In this document: piece after piece, positions 26,518-39,252 of the stretch
Layout: each line of letters begins with the position of its first letter
Position numbering within the stretch: the first letter of the stretch is position 1
Source: Stratiolaelaps scimitus
Lineage: Eukaryota > Arthropoda > Arachnida > Mesostigmata > Laelapidae
Direction of reading: 5' to 3'
Length of the DNA stretch: 64,000 nt
Assembly (NCBI GenBank): GCA_019614645.1
Contig: JABWDB010000009.1
Coordinates: 4,507,501 to 4,571,500 of the forward strand
Position numbers and translations under genes: made by a program
The notes under the pieces: generated by a model
The model's database searches: none
Told to the model about the DNA's origin: nothing
The model's input: the letters and a program-made list of their open reading frames with translations, nothing else

Positions 26518-29395
26518 GTAAGTTTGGATAGCCAGGCCGGAACTGGTGGAGGCGACAACTAGGTCTTGGCGTTTTGTGTCAAAGACACAGCCACCTATGA
26601 CACAAGGATTAAAAATAACAACAGCATCGGGATTCGTGTAACGTATATGTGTATATATATCTATGAGGGTCCAGGATGAGGAGAAGATATGATATGAACA
26701 TATTGACGTTTCTATTCTTTACTTATCTTCATTTGTTGCAACAAGGTTTATCAGTTTGTCAGCGAACTTGTTGTTATTGTTCTTCTTCTTGCTTAATGTG
26801 CGGATGTGCCATGCAGCCTGTTGATACATCGTGCAAATGTGTTGTCAACGTAGCATGGACAGAGGATAGAATCATCTGGAGATGTGGAAACCGAACGCTG
26901 TTCCACCGTTCCTCCCGTTGACCGAAGTCGTTCACAACGATTGCGCTTTCTTACAGTTTGTGTTAATAGCTGTACTTATCGGATAATACTTATTCTACTT
27001 GGCTCATTGTTGACACGTCCAATCGATATCCAACAATTCGGATAGCGCACATCTTCAGTGACCCTCAGCGCAAAGGTGGCCGTTCTCTGTTGGCCAGGCG
27101 GCTTTTATTTCATCCTAGCGAACGTTATGGTTAGGACACTTTCTAAATAGTGCTGCTATGCAGAGGCTGGCTAAGCGTTGTCCTTTTCCGATGCGATCTC
27201 TCGTTCGGTTAACTGCTTTCAAACTGCTACAAATGGGTGGTGGCTACCGATCGTATGCTGCCACATATATATAATAAGTATAACTAGTATTTATTGAAAC
27301 ATACAATCATTATGAATTATTTCTAGGGATTATTGGGGGGGGGGGACATACATGCATATATATACGTACATATATATAATATGTTTTCGATATTATTTTA
27401 TAACCATCAGTATTGTTTCTCTCGTAATGAATATTGTTAGGAAAACAAAAATATATATATATATATATATGTTAGAAGCATACAGCATAATTTCTAACTA
27501 CTGTATGTTTGAACAAATAAGCATACAGCTATTTCTATCCACGTTCCGAGATGAATAGTCCCCACTTCGTTTTTGTCGCTCCAAAATCCTATGTGGCGCA
27601 TGTTGTGCAGTAGCAGAAAGAGTGTCTGATCATCCCGGAAGACGGAGGCCCTGCCAGTGAGCGGGATCGCTCCGACCTGCCGACGAGGATCGACCCCGTC
27701 CCAGCATTCACTGCTGCTAGCATTACGCTTTTACGAGTCAGCCATTCAGTCGGCCAGTGGAGCACAGATGTGCACATATGGAGCGAACTCGTGGGGTTCT
27801 CGCTCAAGTCGCCGAGCCGGCCAGGCCGGTAGATAGGCAGCCGGTTGCCTCGCGAACTCTCCGCTAAGCTGATCATCACTACCCACTTCGTGCAGCCATG
27901 TAGATAGAGAGATATGCCAGAGTGCGAAGAATCGAGATCGAGTGAAAGATCTTTAACGAGCCCATTTTCTGATGCTTGGATTCATCGGCTCCACAGCTTG
28001 TCTGCCTGTGTTGCACACGATGTTGTTATTCGATTAAAGCATCATGCTTACTCATCTCGCGCACGCTACACGCGTTCTTCTTTATTTGTTGCTCTGCTTT
28101 GGTGGTTCTATCGGCACATCTACAGAATACACGCTGACGAGTAGACGGCGCTTTTGCGTCCAATCAATAAGTGTCCGGAAGATTGTTGTCATTGTCGATT
28201 TACTGAGGCGATTTCGGTGTTTTGATCGAAGGAGCGTCGATGAAATCGGATGATATGTCGACAGTTATTTCTATCTGAAAATTTCTATGTTTCCTTTGTG
28301 GAGGACGTGACAACAAATGCCGCGTTAGTCATCCCGCTATCGAGCGATAATTGTACACCTCACTCCCGGCTGTCAACACCTAAGCCTCAGATTTTTTGGG
28401 CTCGAATTTAGCTGCTTAGTCCTTCTCGCCAGCGTCTCGCAGTTGTGTATGCAGGCCATTCACGCGATTGTTTTCCTGCAAACCTAATGTGAGTGTTCGT
28501 AGTGAATCACCCTCGATATCGCCGTATTGGTCCTTGTCTCTATCGTATATATATATATATATATATATATATTGATTTAGTGAAACTCGCGCTGCAATGA
28601 TAACGTTGACAGTAATGATATGTTCCACAGCCAATATTTCCCCCTGGGCTGGGGAATATCGACGACAAGCGTAATATTATTCAGAAACGCTTTGTCAGGG
28701 ATCAACCGTGCACAGCAGCATCAGTCCGCAATTGAGAAGTTCGATAACATAAGACTGGTTGTTGTCAATAGACTCCCGGCGCCCTTAGGAGCACCACCGT
28801 CTTGCTGAGCTCGGGAAATAGACCTTGTTTTCGTTTGTGTCGGAAGCTACTTATTTTGTGAGTAGCGCTGTCTCGTCATTGTCTATTATCTAAATTGTCC
28901 AATTGATACACAAGAATATGCTCATGTAGCTCTGTGTCTCTGTGTTTCGAATTAAATTTCTCGACGTATGCAACGCAAAAATCTAGACCTGTGTATATTG
29001 CTCGATACCAAGAAGGTAGTATCGAGCCGCTTTGTGCCGTATGTTGGGACGTTTCATTATCTTGCTGTTCATATAGTTTCGTGGTAACAGAGCCTAAGCT
29101 CAAATATCGAAGCGAAACCATTTACTAATTAGCTCCGGGTGATATACAATTTAGTGTTAAGATGTGGCGTGCTAGGTTTCGAGAGAGAAACTGTTGCCAA
29201 GTTGATAACCTACAGCGTGCGCCCCATACGGCTTCGCCAATGCGAGAAGTTGTCTTTAAGGTGGGCTGGGAAATTCTTGCTCACGCTGATTATTTCCCAG
29301 AGTTGGAGTCTTCCAGAAGTTACCATAATCGACGCGAAATCTATTGGGCGGGGAGCGGTTCTCGACAGATGACGAGGTCAGCGAATGGATGTTTA

Positions 29396-29762
29396 GCTAC
29401 ATTTGTCAACTAACAGAGCCACCATTCGATTGCGCGGGCGCGAACTGCCCGATGAATGACCGGGGGAGAATAACGGCAAAATATGCATAAAGTTTTTTTA
29501 GAAATCAATTTGAAAATCGTCGAAGAGGGTGAGAACCGATTTGCTCACCGGATGTTCTGAGGGGCCGGGGTGAGTTTTCAGCGGGCCAAAGCAGATACAC
29601 TTTTGTTGGCTTACGCGTTCAGAGATGTATGTTTTTCTACGGCTTTTGTCTTCTTGCTAACTTGTGTGAATATGTTGATATCTGTAGAAACTATGTTTGA
29701 CCATCTGATGGAGAGGGTTAATCATCTGCATAAAGATTTTCATTCAAGATTATTTCCGTGCC
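29396..29762 (+). repeat. 367-bp direct repeat, copy A
   Basis: This block recurs at 31472-31838 with the same length and, by eye, a single difference (GAGCC here, GAGAC there). Both copies hold the same open frame after a TTTTCAG, with words RAKADTLLLAYAFRDVCF and MFDHLMERVNHLHKDF. That frame has no ATG of its own at the start and no family I recognise. No terminal inverted repeats or target-site duplication are evident. It may be a recent segmental duplication or a short non-autonomous element. Confidence 0.95.
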
Positions 29763-30235
29763 AGTATGTGTTGCAGTCAGTCGATATCGTATAAAGTAAC
29801 ACACACGCGCTAGACAGGCTGCATGCCACAGATTCTTTTGTCATATGTTTGAACAATTTGCTTTATTAAACAAGCGTTGTCATTCCCCACGTTTGCAGCA
29901 AGATTCCAACATCCGCACTATGTATTCAACTCAAATTCGTCTTTACATATATATTGCTCGCACCAGGAATATATTGTATGTAACGAATATTGCATTCCAC
30001 TTTGTTCAGAACCCTGCTCGGGTATAACTTCAAGAACCTATCGGGACCACCCTTAGAGTCCCGCGTATCTGGCAAGAATCAACAGATAAACAAAGATAAC
30101 TACTACTACTATTACTACAGCCATTACTGTGCTTATAAGACGAGGATTCGTTATAGGTACTATGTGGTCAATGCAAAAAAATGGGACAAACGCTCGACAC
30201 CGACCGCTGCGCTGAGGCTCTTAAAGCGTTACACC

Positions 30236-30238
<3 letters not shown>

Positions 30239-30297
<59 letters not shown>
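30239..30297. repeat. AT microsatellite (about 59 bp)
   Basis: A pure AT repeat upstream of the mib1 coding region. Confidence 0.95.
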
Positions 30298-30300
<3 letters not shown>

Positions 30301-31250
30301 CACGAGAATGAATTCGATCTACGCTCACTTTGCAAACGGGCTAATGTAATGCTAGCCAACGGAGCCGCATGCACTTAGTGCTGCTGCTATCCACGTCTCT
30401 GAGTGAGGTACACGCTCATTTTGACATGCACTATTGCGTTGCCCAATCTACTTTTGAGTTACTCTATTTTTTGTTCCTGTTGTTGTTGGCAATAATATGG
30501 AATTGTGTTGAGTCGTACGCGACCGTTTGTGTCCACGAGCAGCAGCAAGTGTCCCAGTTTGTCGCGTGAGTTCTGTATACTATACTATCACTGTTGTTAC
30601 TGTGGCGTTCTGCTGCTACCATAGCGTGAGCGATCCGTCTGATTCGATAAGAGGATCCCAGAGACTATCGCCGTATTCTGACTGCTCAATACACGTTGCC
30701 TGCGTTTAACCGCATTCGGTTATGCCATTTTGTGCTTATGCATATATGCATGCACCGATCGAAAGCCGTCGTCTTGAAGGGGGGCGAGAGCCGGTGTCGG
30801 AGGCTTACATTCGTGGTCGGCTAGTATCGCTAAACGCGCTAGTAATAATAAACACTATGAATGAAGAATAAAAATAACTGCTGACTGAAGCGATCCATTT
30901 CGATTTACACAGTTGGTCTTGTGATATTGCTCTCCTGCTGCTGCAACCAGCATCGGCTAATATCTTAAGCCTCCGTAGGTTCTATTCGAAGGCAGCTTGC
31001 TGCTGTATTTCGCCCAAAATCAGAGTTTGAGAGCGTTGTCGTAGTAAAGTGATTTATTCAAAAATTGTCTTGAATCACCTCGGCTGCGGATTACACGAGC
31101 TTGTTATTGAGGATACTGGCGTTGAGAGGTTTCAACTTTACGTTTGATTGTCTTGGAGGGCGATAGCTCTTGAATTGAATTAGCTATCATAGGGAGGACT
31201 CCCTGTGGAAAGAGTACGCTGTACAATGTATCCAAAACAAGTGAACTAAG

Positions 31251-31320
31251 GTGTGATCAATTTAATTGCTGTCGTGTGATCAATTTAAATGATCGTCGTG
31301 TGATCAATTTAATTGCTGTA
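31251..31320 (+). repeat. Three-copy tandem repeat, unit 23-24 bp
   Basis: Three tandem units share GTGTGATCAATTTAA. Units 1 and 3 continue TTGCTGT while the middle unit differs (ATGATCGTC). The shared core TGATCAATTTAA is AT-rich and partly palindromic (TGATCA). It lies 0.7 kb upstream of the first coding exon of mib1 and could be a cluster of factor-binding sites or a chance minisatellite. Confidence 0.9.
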
Positions 31321-31471
31321 TGTCATTTCAAGCTTAGGTTTCTGTGGCTCGTTGCATTTATCATTTCGTTTTGTCAGGCGCAATTTCTAAGAATGGTCGG
31401 GGCCGGAATGGACATCTCCGTCCATTGAGTCAAAACAATTAGTAGTCGTTACTGAGGTGATAATTACTGAG

Positions 31472-31838
31472 GCTACATTTGTCAACTAACAGAGACACCA
31501 TTCGATTGCGCGGGCGCGAACTGCCCGATGAATGACCGGGGGAGAATAACGGCAAAATATGCATAAAGTTTTTTTAGAAATCAATTTGAAAATCGTCGAA
31601 GAGGGTGAGAACCGATTTGCTCACCGGATGTTCTGAGGGGCCGGGGTGAGTTTTCAGCGGGCCAAAGCAGATACACTTTTGTTGGCTTACGCGTTCAGAG
31701 ATGTATGTTTTTCTACGGCTTTTGTCTTCTTGCTAACTTGTGTGAATATGTTGATATCTGTAGAAACTATGTTTGACCATCTGATGGAGAGGGTTAATCA
31801 TCTGCATAAAGATTTTCATTCAAGATTATTTCCGTGCC
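31472..31838 (+). repeat. 367-bp direct repeat, copy B
   Basis: Second copy of the block at 29396-29762, offset by exactly 2076 bases and nearly identical. Just past its right end the word TTCCGTGCCAC is duplicated again (31829-31853), which may mark the junction where the copy was inserted. Confidence 0.95.
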
Positions 31839-32010
31839 ACTTTTCCGTGCCACGAACTTCACCTGTTCCTCTAGGCCGTTAGTTAGTTAGTTGACGTACT
31901 AGGTTCACGCTTGGTACGTCAACCTGTGTCGAAAGAAGGGATAATTGTGATCTGCGTGAGCACGTCTCATTGAAGTGTTTCAACAACCTTTCCTGTTTTG
32001 TCTGTTCCAG

Positions 32011-32488
32011 GTGATCTTCGCCATAGTTAGCCTGCTACCGCCCTACCGTTGACCAGTTAGGACACACTAGGAGAGATTTCATTTAGGCTCGAAGCCTAAA
32101 TAGAATTGCTGGGCTCCGTTATTGGCCACTCACTCCCACCTTTCCACTCCTGACTTCCCGTTTGTTGACGTCGACTGCACCGGCGTCCTGGCTGTGCCGA
32201 ACGTTGCCAGCGGGGCATGTCTATGGGGATCACCGGCGCGCTCGGGCCAGTCACCGGGGTGACGAACGGGTCCGTGCCCGGAGGCGGCAGTATCAGCTCA
32301 GGCGGCTGTGGTGGAAACCCAGCACTCGGCGGAATGGTTGGAGGTGTGGGAGCCAGGGTGATGCGCGGCCCAGGCTGGAAATGGGACAAACAAGATGGCG
32401 GCGAGGGCCATCTCGGTACAGTACGACAGTTCGATTCGCCTGAAGAGGTCGTCGTGGTGTGGGACAATGGAACTGCTGCGAACTATAG
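32011..32488 (+). CDS. mib1: mib1 exon with start codon (UTR 32011-32216, CDS 32217-32488)
   Basis: A strong acceptor at 32010 begins the exon. No ATG occurs before ATG 32217, and an in-frame stop sits at 32166. The start [14 protein letters not shown] is followed by a glycine-rich run, then the first MIB/HERC2 domain: [20 protein letters not shown] and [18 protein letters not shown]. The donor GTAGGC splits the last Arg codon. Confidence 0.95.
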
Positions 32489-35400
32489 GTAGGCGGATTG
32501 CTGTTGTTGAGGCTACGCTTGATTTTTCTACTCGGCATGTGACGACCGCGAATCCGTTTGGAGACCACAGTCCACCGTGGTATTGAAATCCTGCACCGTG
32601 ATCAATTGCGCTACGTCTGTCTTTTCTTGTAGTCGACTTTTAATTACGCTGCCTCTAATATGTTTAATCATATGAAAGATACTAGATCTTGCCGGATTGG
32701 ATTCACGTTTGATCAGGACGACGAAGTAGAGTGCTCACATCTTCGCTCCTCACCCAAATTATACATATGTAACTAATCATATATATATATATATATATAT
32801 ATACTCTACATAATGGAATCGAATTTCGGAATATTTTCACGTCGATTTCGGAAGCTGTCACTCTGGTTGTTGTTGTTGTTGTTCCTTCGTTTTTCTATTA
32901 GATGCTGTGGCACGTACGACCTTCGCGTGGTGGACAGCGCGCCAACGGGCGTGAAACATGACAACACAGTGTGCTCGGGCTGTGGCCAAGGGCCAATATA
33001 TGGTATTCGGTATGTGGGCGATACTACTGCATGATAATACGTTGAGCTCTCCTCGTATTTCGCCTATGCATATGGCTAATATTACATACAGGGTGTGCAG
33101 AAGTCACTAGATGATTTTGCAAGGGATTTTAATTAATATCTCCATGTATAGCTCTATGCTCCATCTGAACAGGAGGTGTGTGTGTGGTAATGACATTGCC
33201 TCGTGTGTGATAGCTGGATGAGGAAATGCGCATCTTTGTAATCGTTAATTTCTAGCAGACTGTGTTCAAATGCGTTTTCACGATTGCCCAGAGGCAAAGC
33301 TCGCTTCAACCCTAACACGGTCACACACACAGACACACGTTGTATCAAATTCGCCGCATCTATCTACTAAAGTAATAAAAAGTCGAGATAATAATAATAA
33401 CAATAATATGAATAATAAAGATAATCTGATTATCGTTTTCTTTTTGTTCGTTGCCCCCCTCATCCCATTTGTTCCTGCAATGATAATCACAATAGATGGT
33501 CGTGCGCCGAGTGTTCGCTGCTCGACCTGTGCTCCGTATGCTATCACGGTAACAAGCATCTATTGGCGCACCGTTTCTATCGGGTAGCAACCCCGTTCAG
33601 CGATAGGGTGCTCTGCGAGGCACGTAAAAGGTCCAAGAAGGTTTCTTTGAGAGGCATTTTTCCCGGTGCGAGGGTCGTCCGAGGAGTCGATTGGCAATGG
33701 GACAATCAGGACGGTGCGAGAACAGGCAAGGTAAAATGGCAGGACAGGTGTTGTCCTATGTGATTGAACGCAACCTTGAACATGAATTTATCGTTACATC
33801 CTCAACTATATGTATATATATATTATTATTGGGGTCGTTATTCGCTGTTGTAGCCTAGCCAATGGAACATTCGTATGATTTATTCTCTCCGTTCATTTCT
33901 TGCCACCTGTCGTGCTTCATCTGAAGGTAACAGAGATTCAGGATTGGAGTGTGACTACTCCTCGGAGTGCAGCATCGGTTCAATGGGAGGCAACAGGCAC
34001 TCGGAACATGTACCGCGTCGGATTCGAGGGGATGTCCGATCTGAAGGTTCTCACCGATGGCAAGGGTGGAAACGTCTACCGCGACCACCTACCTGTGCTG
34101 GGCGAACACGGAAGCATGATATCCTCTACCGGCCAATTGCAATGTAAGCTGCTACGAAGCCAAAACGCCCTGTGAACAAGATAACTAATTCTTCACTCTC
34201 CGTTAGAACTATTTATTTTGTTCGTACGTTCACGCTAATGTGTTGCGACGCGAATCTTATCTATGATTCGATTGTAATTATTTTTTGAGTGGGGCAGAAT
34301 TTGTTGCACATTTGCATGTGTGTATGAACGTTAATCAGTCGACCTAATCATGATAGACTGCCATTTCATGGTGGATCTAAATATGTTATAATTAGCGTGC
34401 AGAAAGAAAAAAACTATGAAAAATAAATGTCTCCTTAAAATGTCGCCACTTTCTATTTCTCTGTGCTTTTATCGAATTAGTGGGCGATATGGTGACAATC
34501 GAGTTGGATGTTCACCTCGTGAAAACCCTCCAGGTCAATCACGGCGGTTGGGCAGACGGAATGCATGAAGCGTTGGGGACCACAGGTAGGAGTCGTTCTC
34601 GTTGGTTGACACTGATCAATTATTACTCTGAAATCAAGCGTTTCATTATTGTCATCATTACGGCATACTTGACTCAATTGATTATTGTTTGTTTAATGGA
34701 ATACAACGGCTCAACTTGAGTTTCAACCAGAATCAAGGCCCGCCTGGTATTTTATTATTAGTCCAAGCGCAACCAGAAGCTCAAATGACAGACCTCATCT
34801 AGAATTCTTACCAGCAAATAGTAAGTACCATGGACGTAGGGACAGTTCGCTGCGCTTCGGCTTCTCCTCGCTCGAGACTCATGTTTCACCATGCTTGGTT
34901 CGTATTAGGGACTGTCATTGGGATCGACGAGGACAATGACGTCGTGGTAACGTATCCGTCTGGACGACGCTGGACTTTCAATCCGTGCGTGTTGACACGC
35001 CTGCTACCGAGTCACAGGGCGCCATCGGGGGGCGCGGCGGCGACGACATTCACGGCGAACTTGCTCAGTGACGGAAGTGGTCCAGCCGCGAGCGGGTCGA
35101 CATCCACTGGTGGAGGCTCACCGGACGAACTGCAACCCGGTGACCTCGTGCAGATTTGCGGTGATATCGATCGTTTGAAAGTGTTGCAGGAACGACACGG
35201 CGAGTGGGCTGACGGGATGCTTCCTAGCGTAGGAAAAATCGGCAGAGTTCGACAGGTAGGCAGGGAACTCATATTGGTGTGGCTATAATCTCACCTAATG
35301 CATATAAGCGTGCATATCTGTTTCGCATGCATTCAGTTTGATATCTAGTCTGTCAAAGTGGGGTTGATGTATGTCATCTCACCCATCGTTGACTGCTGAA

Positions 35401-37655
35401 TTGCAAAGGTGTGTGATCTGAGCACTTTGTAAGGGCTCTTGTCTCTAGTTTTAGTGGAATTGTTCGTTTGCGTTAATTGTGTGTTCCTTCATACTATTAT
35501 ACGGTTTTGTAGGTGTACGATGATGGTGACGTGAAGGTTGAAGTTCGCGGAGATGTGTGGACCTTCAATCCCCTAGCACTTACCAAAATTCGAAACGATT
35601 CAACAAAGGTACAAAGTGGACACCTCATACTAAAAATGCGAAGTGGAGCTCTAATCCGATCAGCAGAAAGACGGAGAATATATTCTGATACATGGACTAT
35701 TTGATAATAAAGAGACGGCTCTCAACCCGATTCAGGTGTCAAAGTTTAGCGGCGAGCGTTGCGAGTCGTGCGCCAGCCGGTAGTAGACAAATATGTGCAA
35801 ATACCCGAAACTCGAGGAACTACATAAATACAATTAGCAACCTATGTGGAGCATTCCTAGTAAATAGCAACTGTCATCCTGCAGCACGTACACTGCTCGT
35901 GCTTTACCTTTGATTTAATCGACGGGATTGTTTCTGAAGCAGGGCTCCGGTGATCGCCTCAGCGCCCTCCTGAAAAAGCTGTTCGACAGCCACGCGTCAG
36001 GCGACGTCAACGAAGAGCTCGTTCGGTCAGCCGCGTCGGGCGACGCCCACAAGGTCGAAGGTCTACTCAAGCGAGATGCCAGTGTTAATGGTGTCTATGT
36101 GACACATACGGCCCTACAAGCGGCCTGCCAAAATGGGCACCTCGATGTTCTTCGGCTTCTCGTACGTTATGGGGCCGATGTCGAAATTGAAGGTGAGTCT
36201 CGATTATTCGATTTTACGGCGAGAGTCAATAGTTGTCAGTCGCAAAATGGTAGTTTAAGACACAAAGTTGATTCGATTGCAATTTGAATTTCATATGTAA
36301 AGAATCATATCCGAATGTCACGTTGCTTTCTGCAATATCGAAGACGATTGCTCGTGGTGCAGCTGAGCATATTGCTCTTACGACGCTGTGAATGCGTTGT
36401 TATCGCTGAAGGAATATCTCGTATATGGCATACATCGTAATGATTTGCACTTTTCAGACAAGGACGGAGATCGAGCAATTCACCATGCGGCGTTCGGCGA
36501 CGAGCCCGAAGCGATCCGGTTGTTGGCGCAGGCCGGCGCTGATCTGAACGCTCGTAACGCGCGCCGTCAAACTCCGCTCCATATCGCCGTGTACAAAGGA
36601 CATGTGAATTCTGTACAGTGCCTACTGCAGCTGGGCTGTCATCCGAGTCTGCAGGATTGCGAGGGTGATACGCCACTACATGACGCGATAAGCAAACGGC
36701 GGGAAGATATCATGAAACTTCTATTGCGAAGCGCGGCAGATGTAACGCTAGCGAACAATAATGGCTTCAACGCCCTGCATCACGGCGCACTTAGAGGCAA
36801 TCCACAGGTGGGTGTGATGATGATGATATGGGAGTGAGGCGGGAAGGGCGAGCATAAATTAGTAGGAATAAATGAAAATCGAGTCTGATTTACCCATTTC
36901 ATATTGTGTGATTGAGCTTAAATTCGAGATTCTAACAAACTAAACTCGAATGAGCAAGGGACAGCATGTGTCTGAAGAACGTGATGAAATCACGTGAACA
37001 CAATGGTGATTGTGTTAATATATCTTGAACTGCATATGGGAAACTAAGGATAAAGTAGGTAGTAATATAGTAATACGATAATAATAGTACTCCTAATCAT
37101 CATCAGTAGCAGCAGCAGCAGTATCAACACAGCAACATACTAATAATAATAATATACTATGTAATAAATACTATAGATCACTTAACTACTCAAAGTTGCT
37201 CCAAGAAAGAAATGTGTTAAGGATCTCTCTTCCCTTGGAGAATCGCCCGGGCCTTGCCGACAGGACCTATTTCGTAATACATAACCTAGATAGTGAGACA
37301 ACTCTTTTTTCTGAACACCCAGTAAATACCTCTGCGAACAATGTGCGTTTGTGTTGTGTTCTTATTGTGACCCTTCGGTGCAGGCGGTTCGCGTGCTATT
37401 GGAGAATCTCCCGCATCAGTGGCGAGTCGATGACCAAAAAGATGACGGCTATACGCCGTTGCATTTGGCAGCGCTCAACAATCATTTGCAGGTGGCTCAA
37501 CTACTGATCGAGCTGGGCGGTGCTCGAGTGGACCTGCAAAACATTAACATGCAGACGCCTCTTCATTTAGCCGTTGAACGACAGCATCACGATATTGTTC
37601 GACTGCTCGTGCATTCTGGTGGGTGGCTGTATTTCTCGAAAAGTCAACTATTTAC

Positions 37656-37717
<62 letters not shown>

Positions 37718-39169
37718 TATATATGTCTGATTGGCATATATTAACATGCTTGGGAATGTAAAGATCACTTCAAGTTTTGGGAAATACGTTCTCGGGGAAT
37801 AAGTTGAATCGATCAAGCTGTCATTGGGTATGCACTTTACTATCGATTTGTCTATTGTACCTTAAAGCGTGAAATAATGATTTGCTGTGAATAAAGATAC
37901 ATGTGTTTGTATTGACACCTGTTCGGGTGCTGTTCCCTCGACGTTACTGAGGTGAATTATTCACGATTAAATGAAATTACGTCTGAAGGGAGTTTCCTCC
38001 GTTGCGGTCGTTCCGAGTTACGAGAGATCCGAGAAAAATATCCGAAAACTTATGTCTAGCTGACGAAGAAAGTAATGTATGAATTGTTCCAATTTCCCAG
38101 GGGTATTTTTCCCGGGAAGATAGGCCACTCAGAGACGGACGGAGTCAAATACGATTTCGTCGGTGCTCATTCAGTATGTATTTGTTATGTCAATTTCAGG
38201 AGCCAATCTAAACTTGATGGACAAAGACGGCGATACTGCACTACATGAAGCTCTTCGGCATCATACACTGTCGCAATTAAGACACCTCCAGGGTAGTTAC
38301 TCGATGGGAGGTGGGCCCAGTAACACGATAAGCCCGCTAAATTCAAACGTAGCCGCTGTGAACATGGCTAACATGGCGGGTGGAGTCAACGCCAGTGTAG
38401 CGGAGAACAAGCCTAACCAATCGGCTGCCGCAACGGGAACCGCGTCAGGGTCGCTTGAGACAGGCGATATCAGTGCGCAGATCGCCAAGTTCCTGGTGGC
38501 CAATGGCGCCGACCTATGTGAGTAGCACAATGATCCGGTGTGCCCCTTTGCGAGTTGATCTTATTATATTCGCACGTATTCAGCTCAATTATGTCAGCAG
38601 CACTTATCTGGTGGGTACTAGTGATCGTCGTAGCTAGCTATCACGACGTCGTAGAAAAACACAGAAAATACAAAAACAAATGTACTGGAACATGTGTTCT
38701 TACTCGACTACTGCCTTTATGATGCCTTAGCTATTCGAAACCAGAAGCAACAAACTCCATTGGATCTCTGCCCCGATCCGAACATGCGAACGCTGCTGAT
38801 TAAGAGTCAGCAACAACAGCAACAACAACAGCAGCAGCAGCCACAGCAGAATTCGTTCAGCTCCGCTGTGGGGTCCGGGGGGGTGCCATCGTCCCAGGTG
38901 CCGAGCGACGCGTTGGCGTCCCTCAGTCTAGGCGCTCGAAATCAACAGCAATTGTCACTCAACATACAGCAGCAGTCGACGCTGAACCAGCCGAACTCTG
39001 GTGGTCACCAAGCTCTGTCTCCTCATCTGCAGCCTGTCTCGCGGCAGAAACTGAATTCGACAGCGAATTTCGGAGAGACCCGGACGTCGCTGGAGGATGA
39101 ATGCATGGTTAGTTTGCACGATATATACAGGGTGATTGACATATGGCCGGAATATGCAGAATAACACAT

Positions 39170-39252
<83 letters not shown>

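Larger units (their letters stand above)
26518..32010 (+). other. mib1: Probable first intron of mib1 (about 5.5 kb)
   Basis: The right edge is secure: a long pyrimidine tract ends in TGTTCCAG at 32010. The left edge depends on the candidate leader exon. The interval contains the 367-bp direct duplication, a tandem array at 31251-31320 and AT arrays at 28546-28572 and 30239-30297. No protein-coding exon was recognised. Confidence 0.35.
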
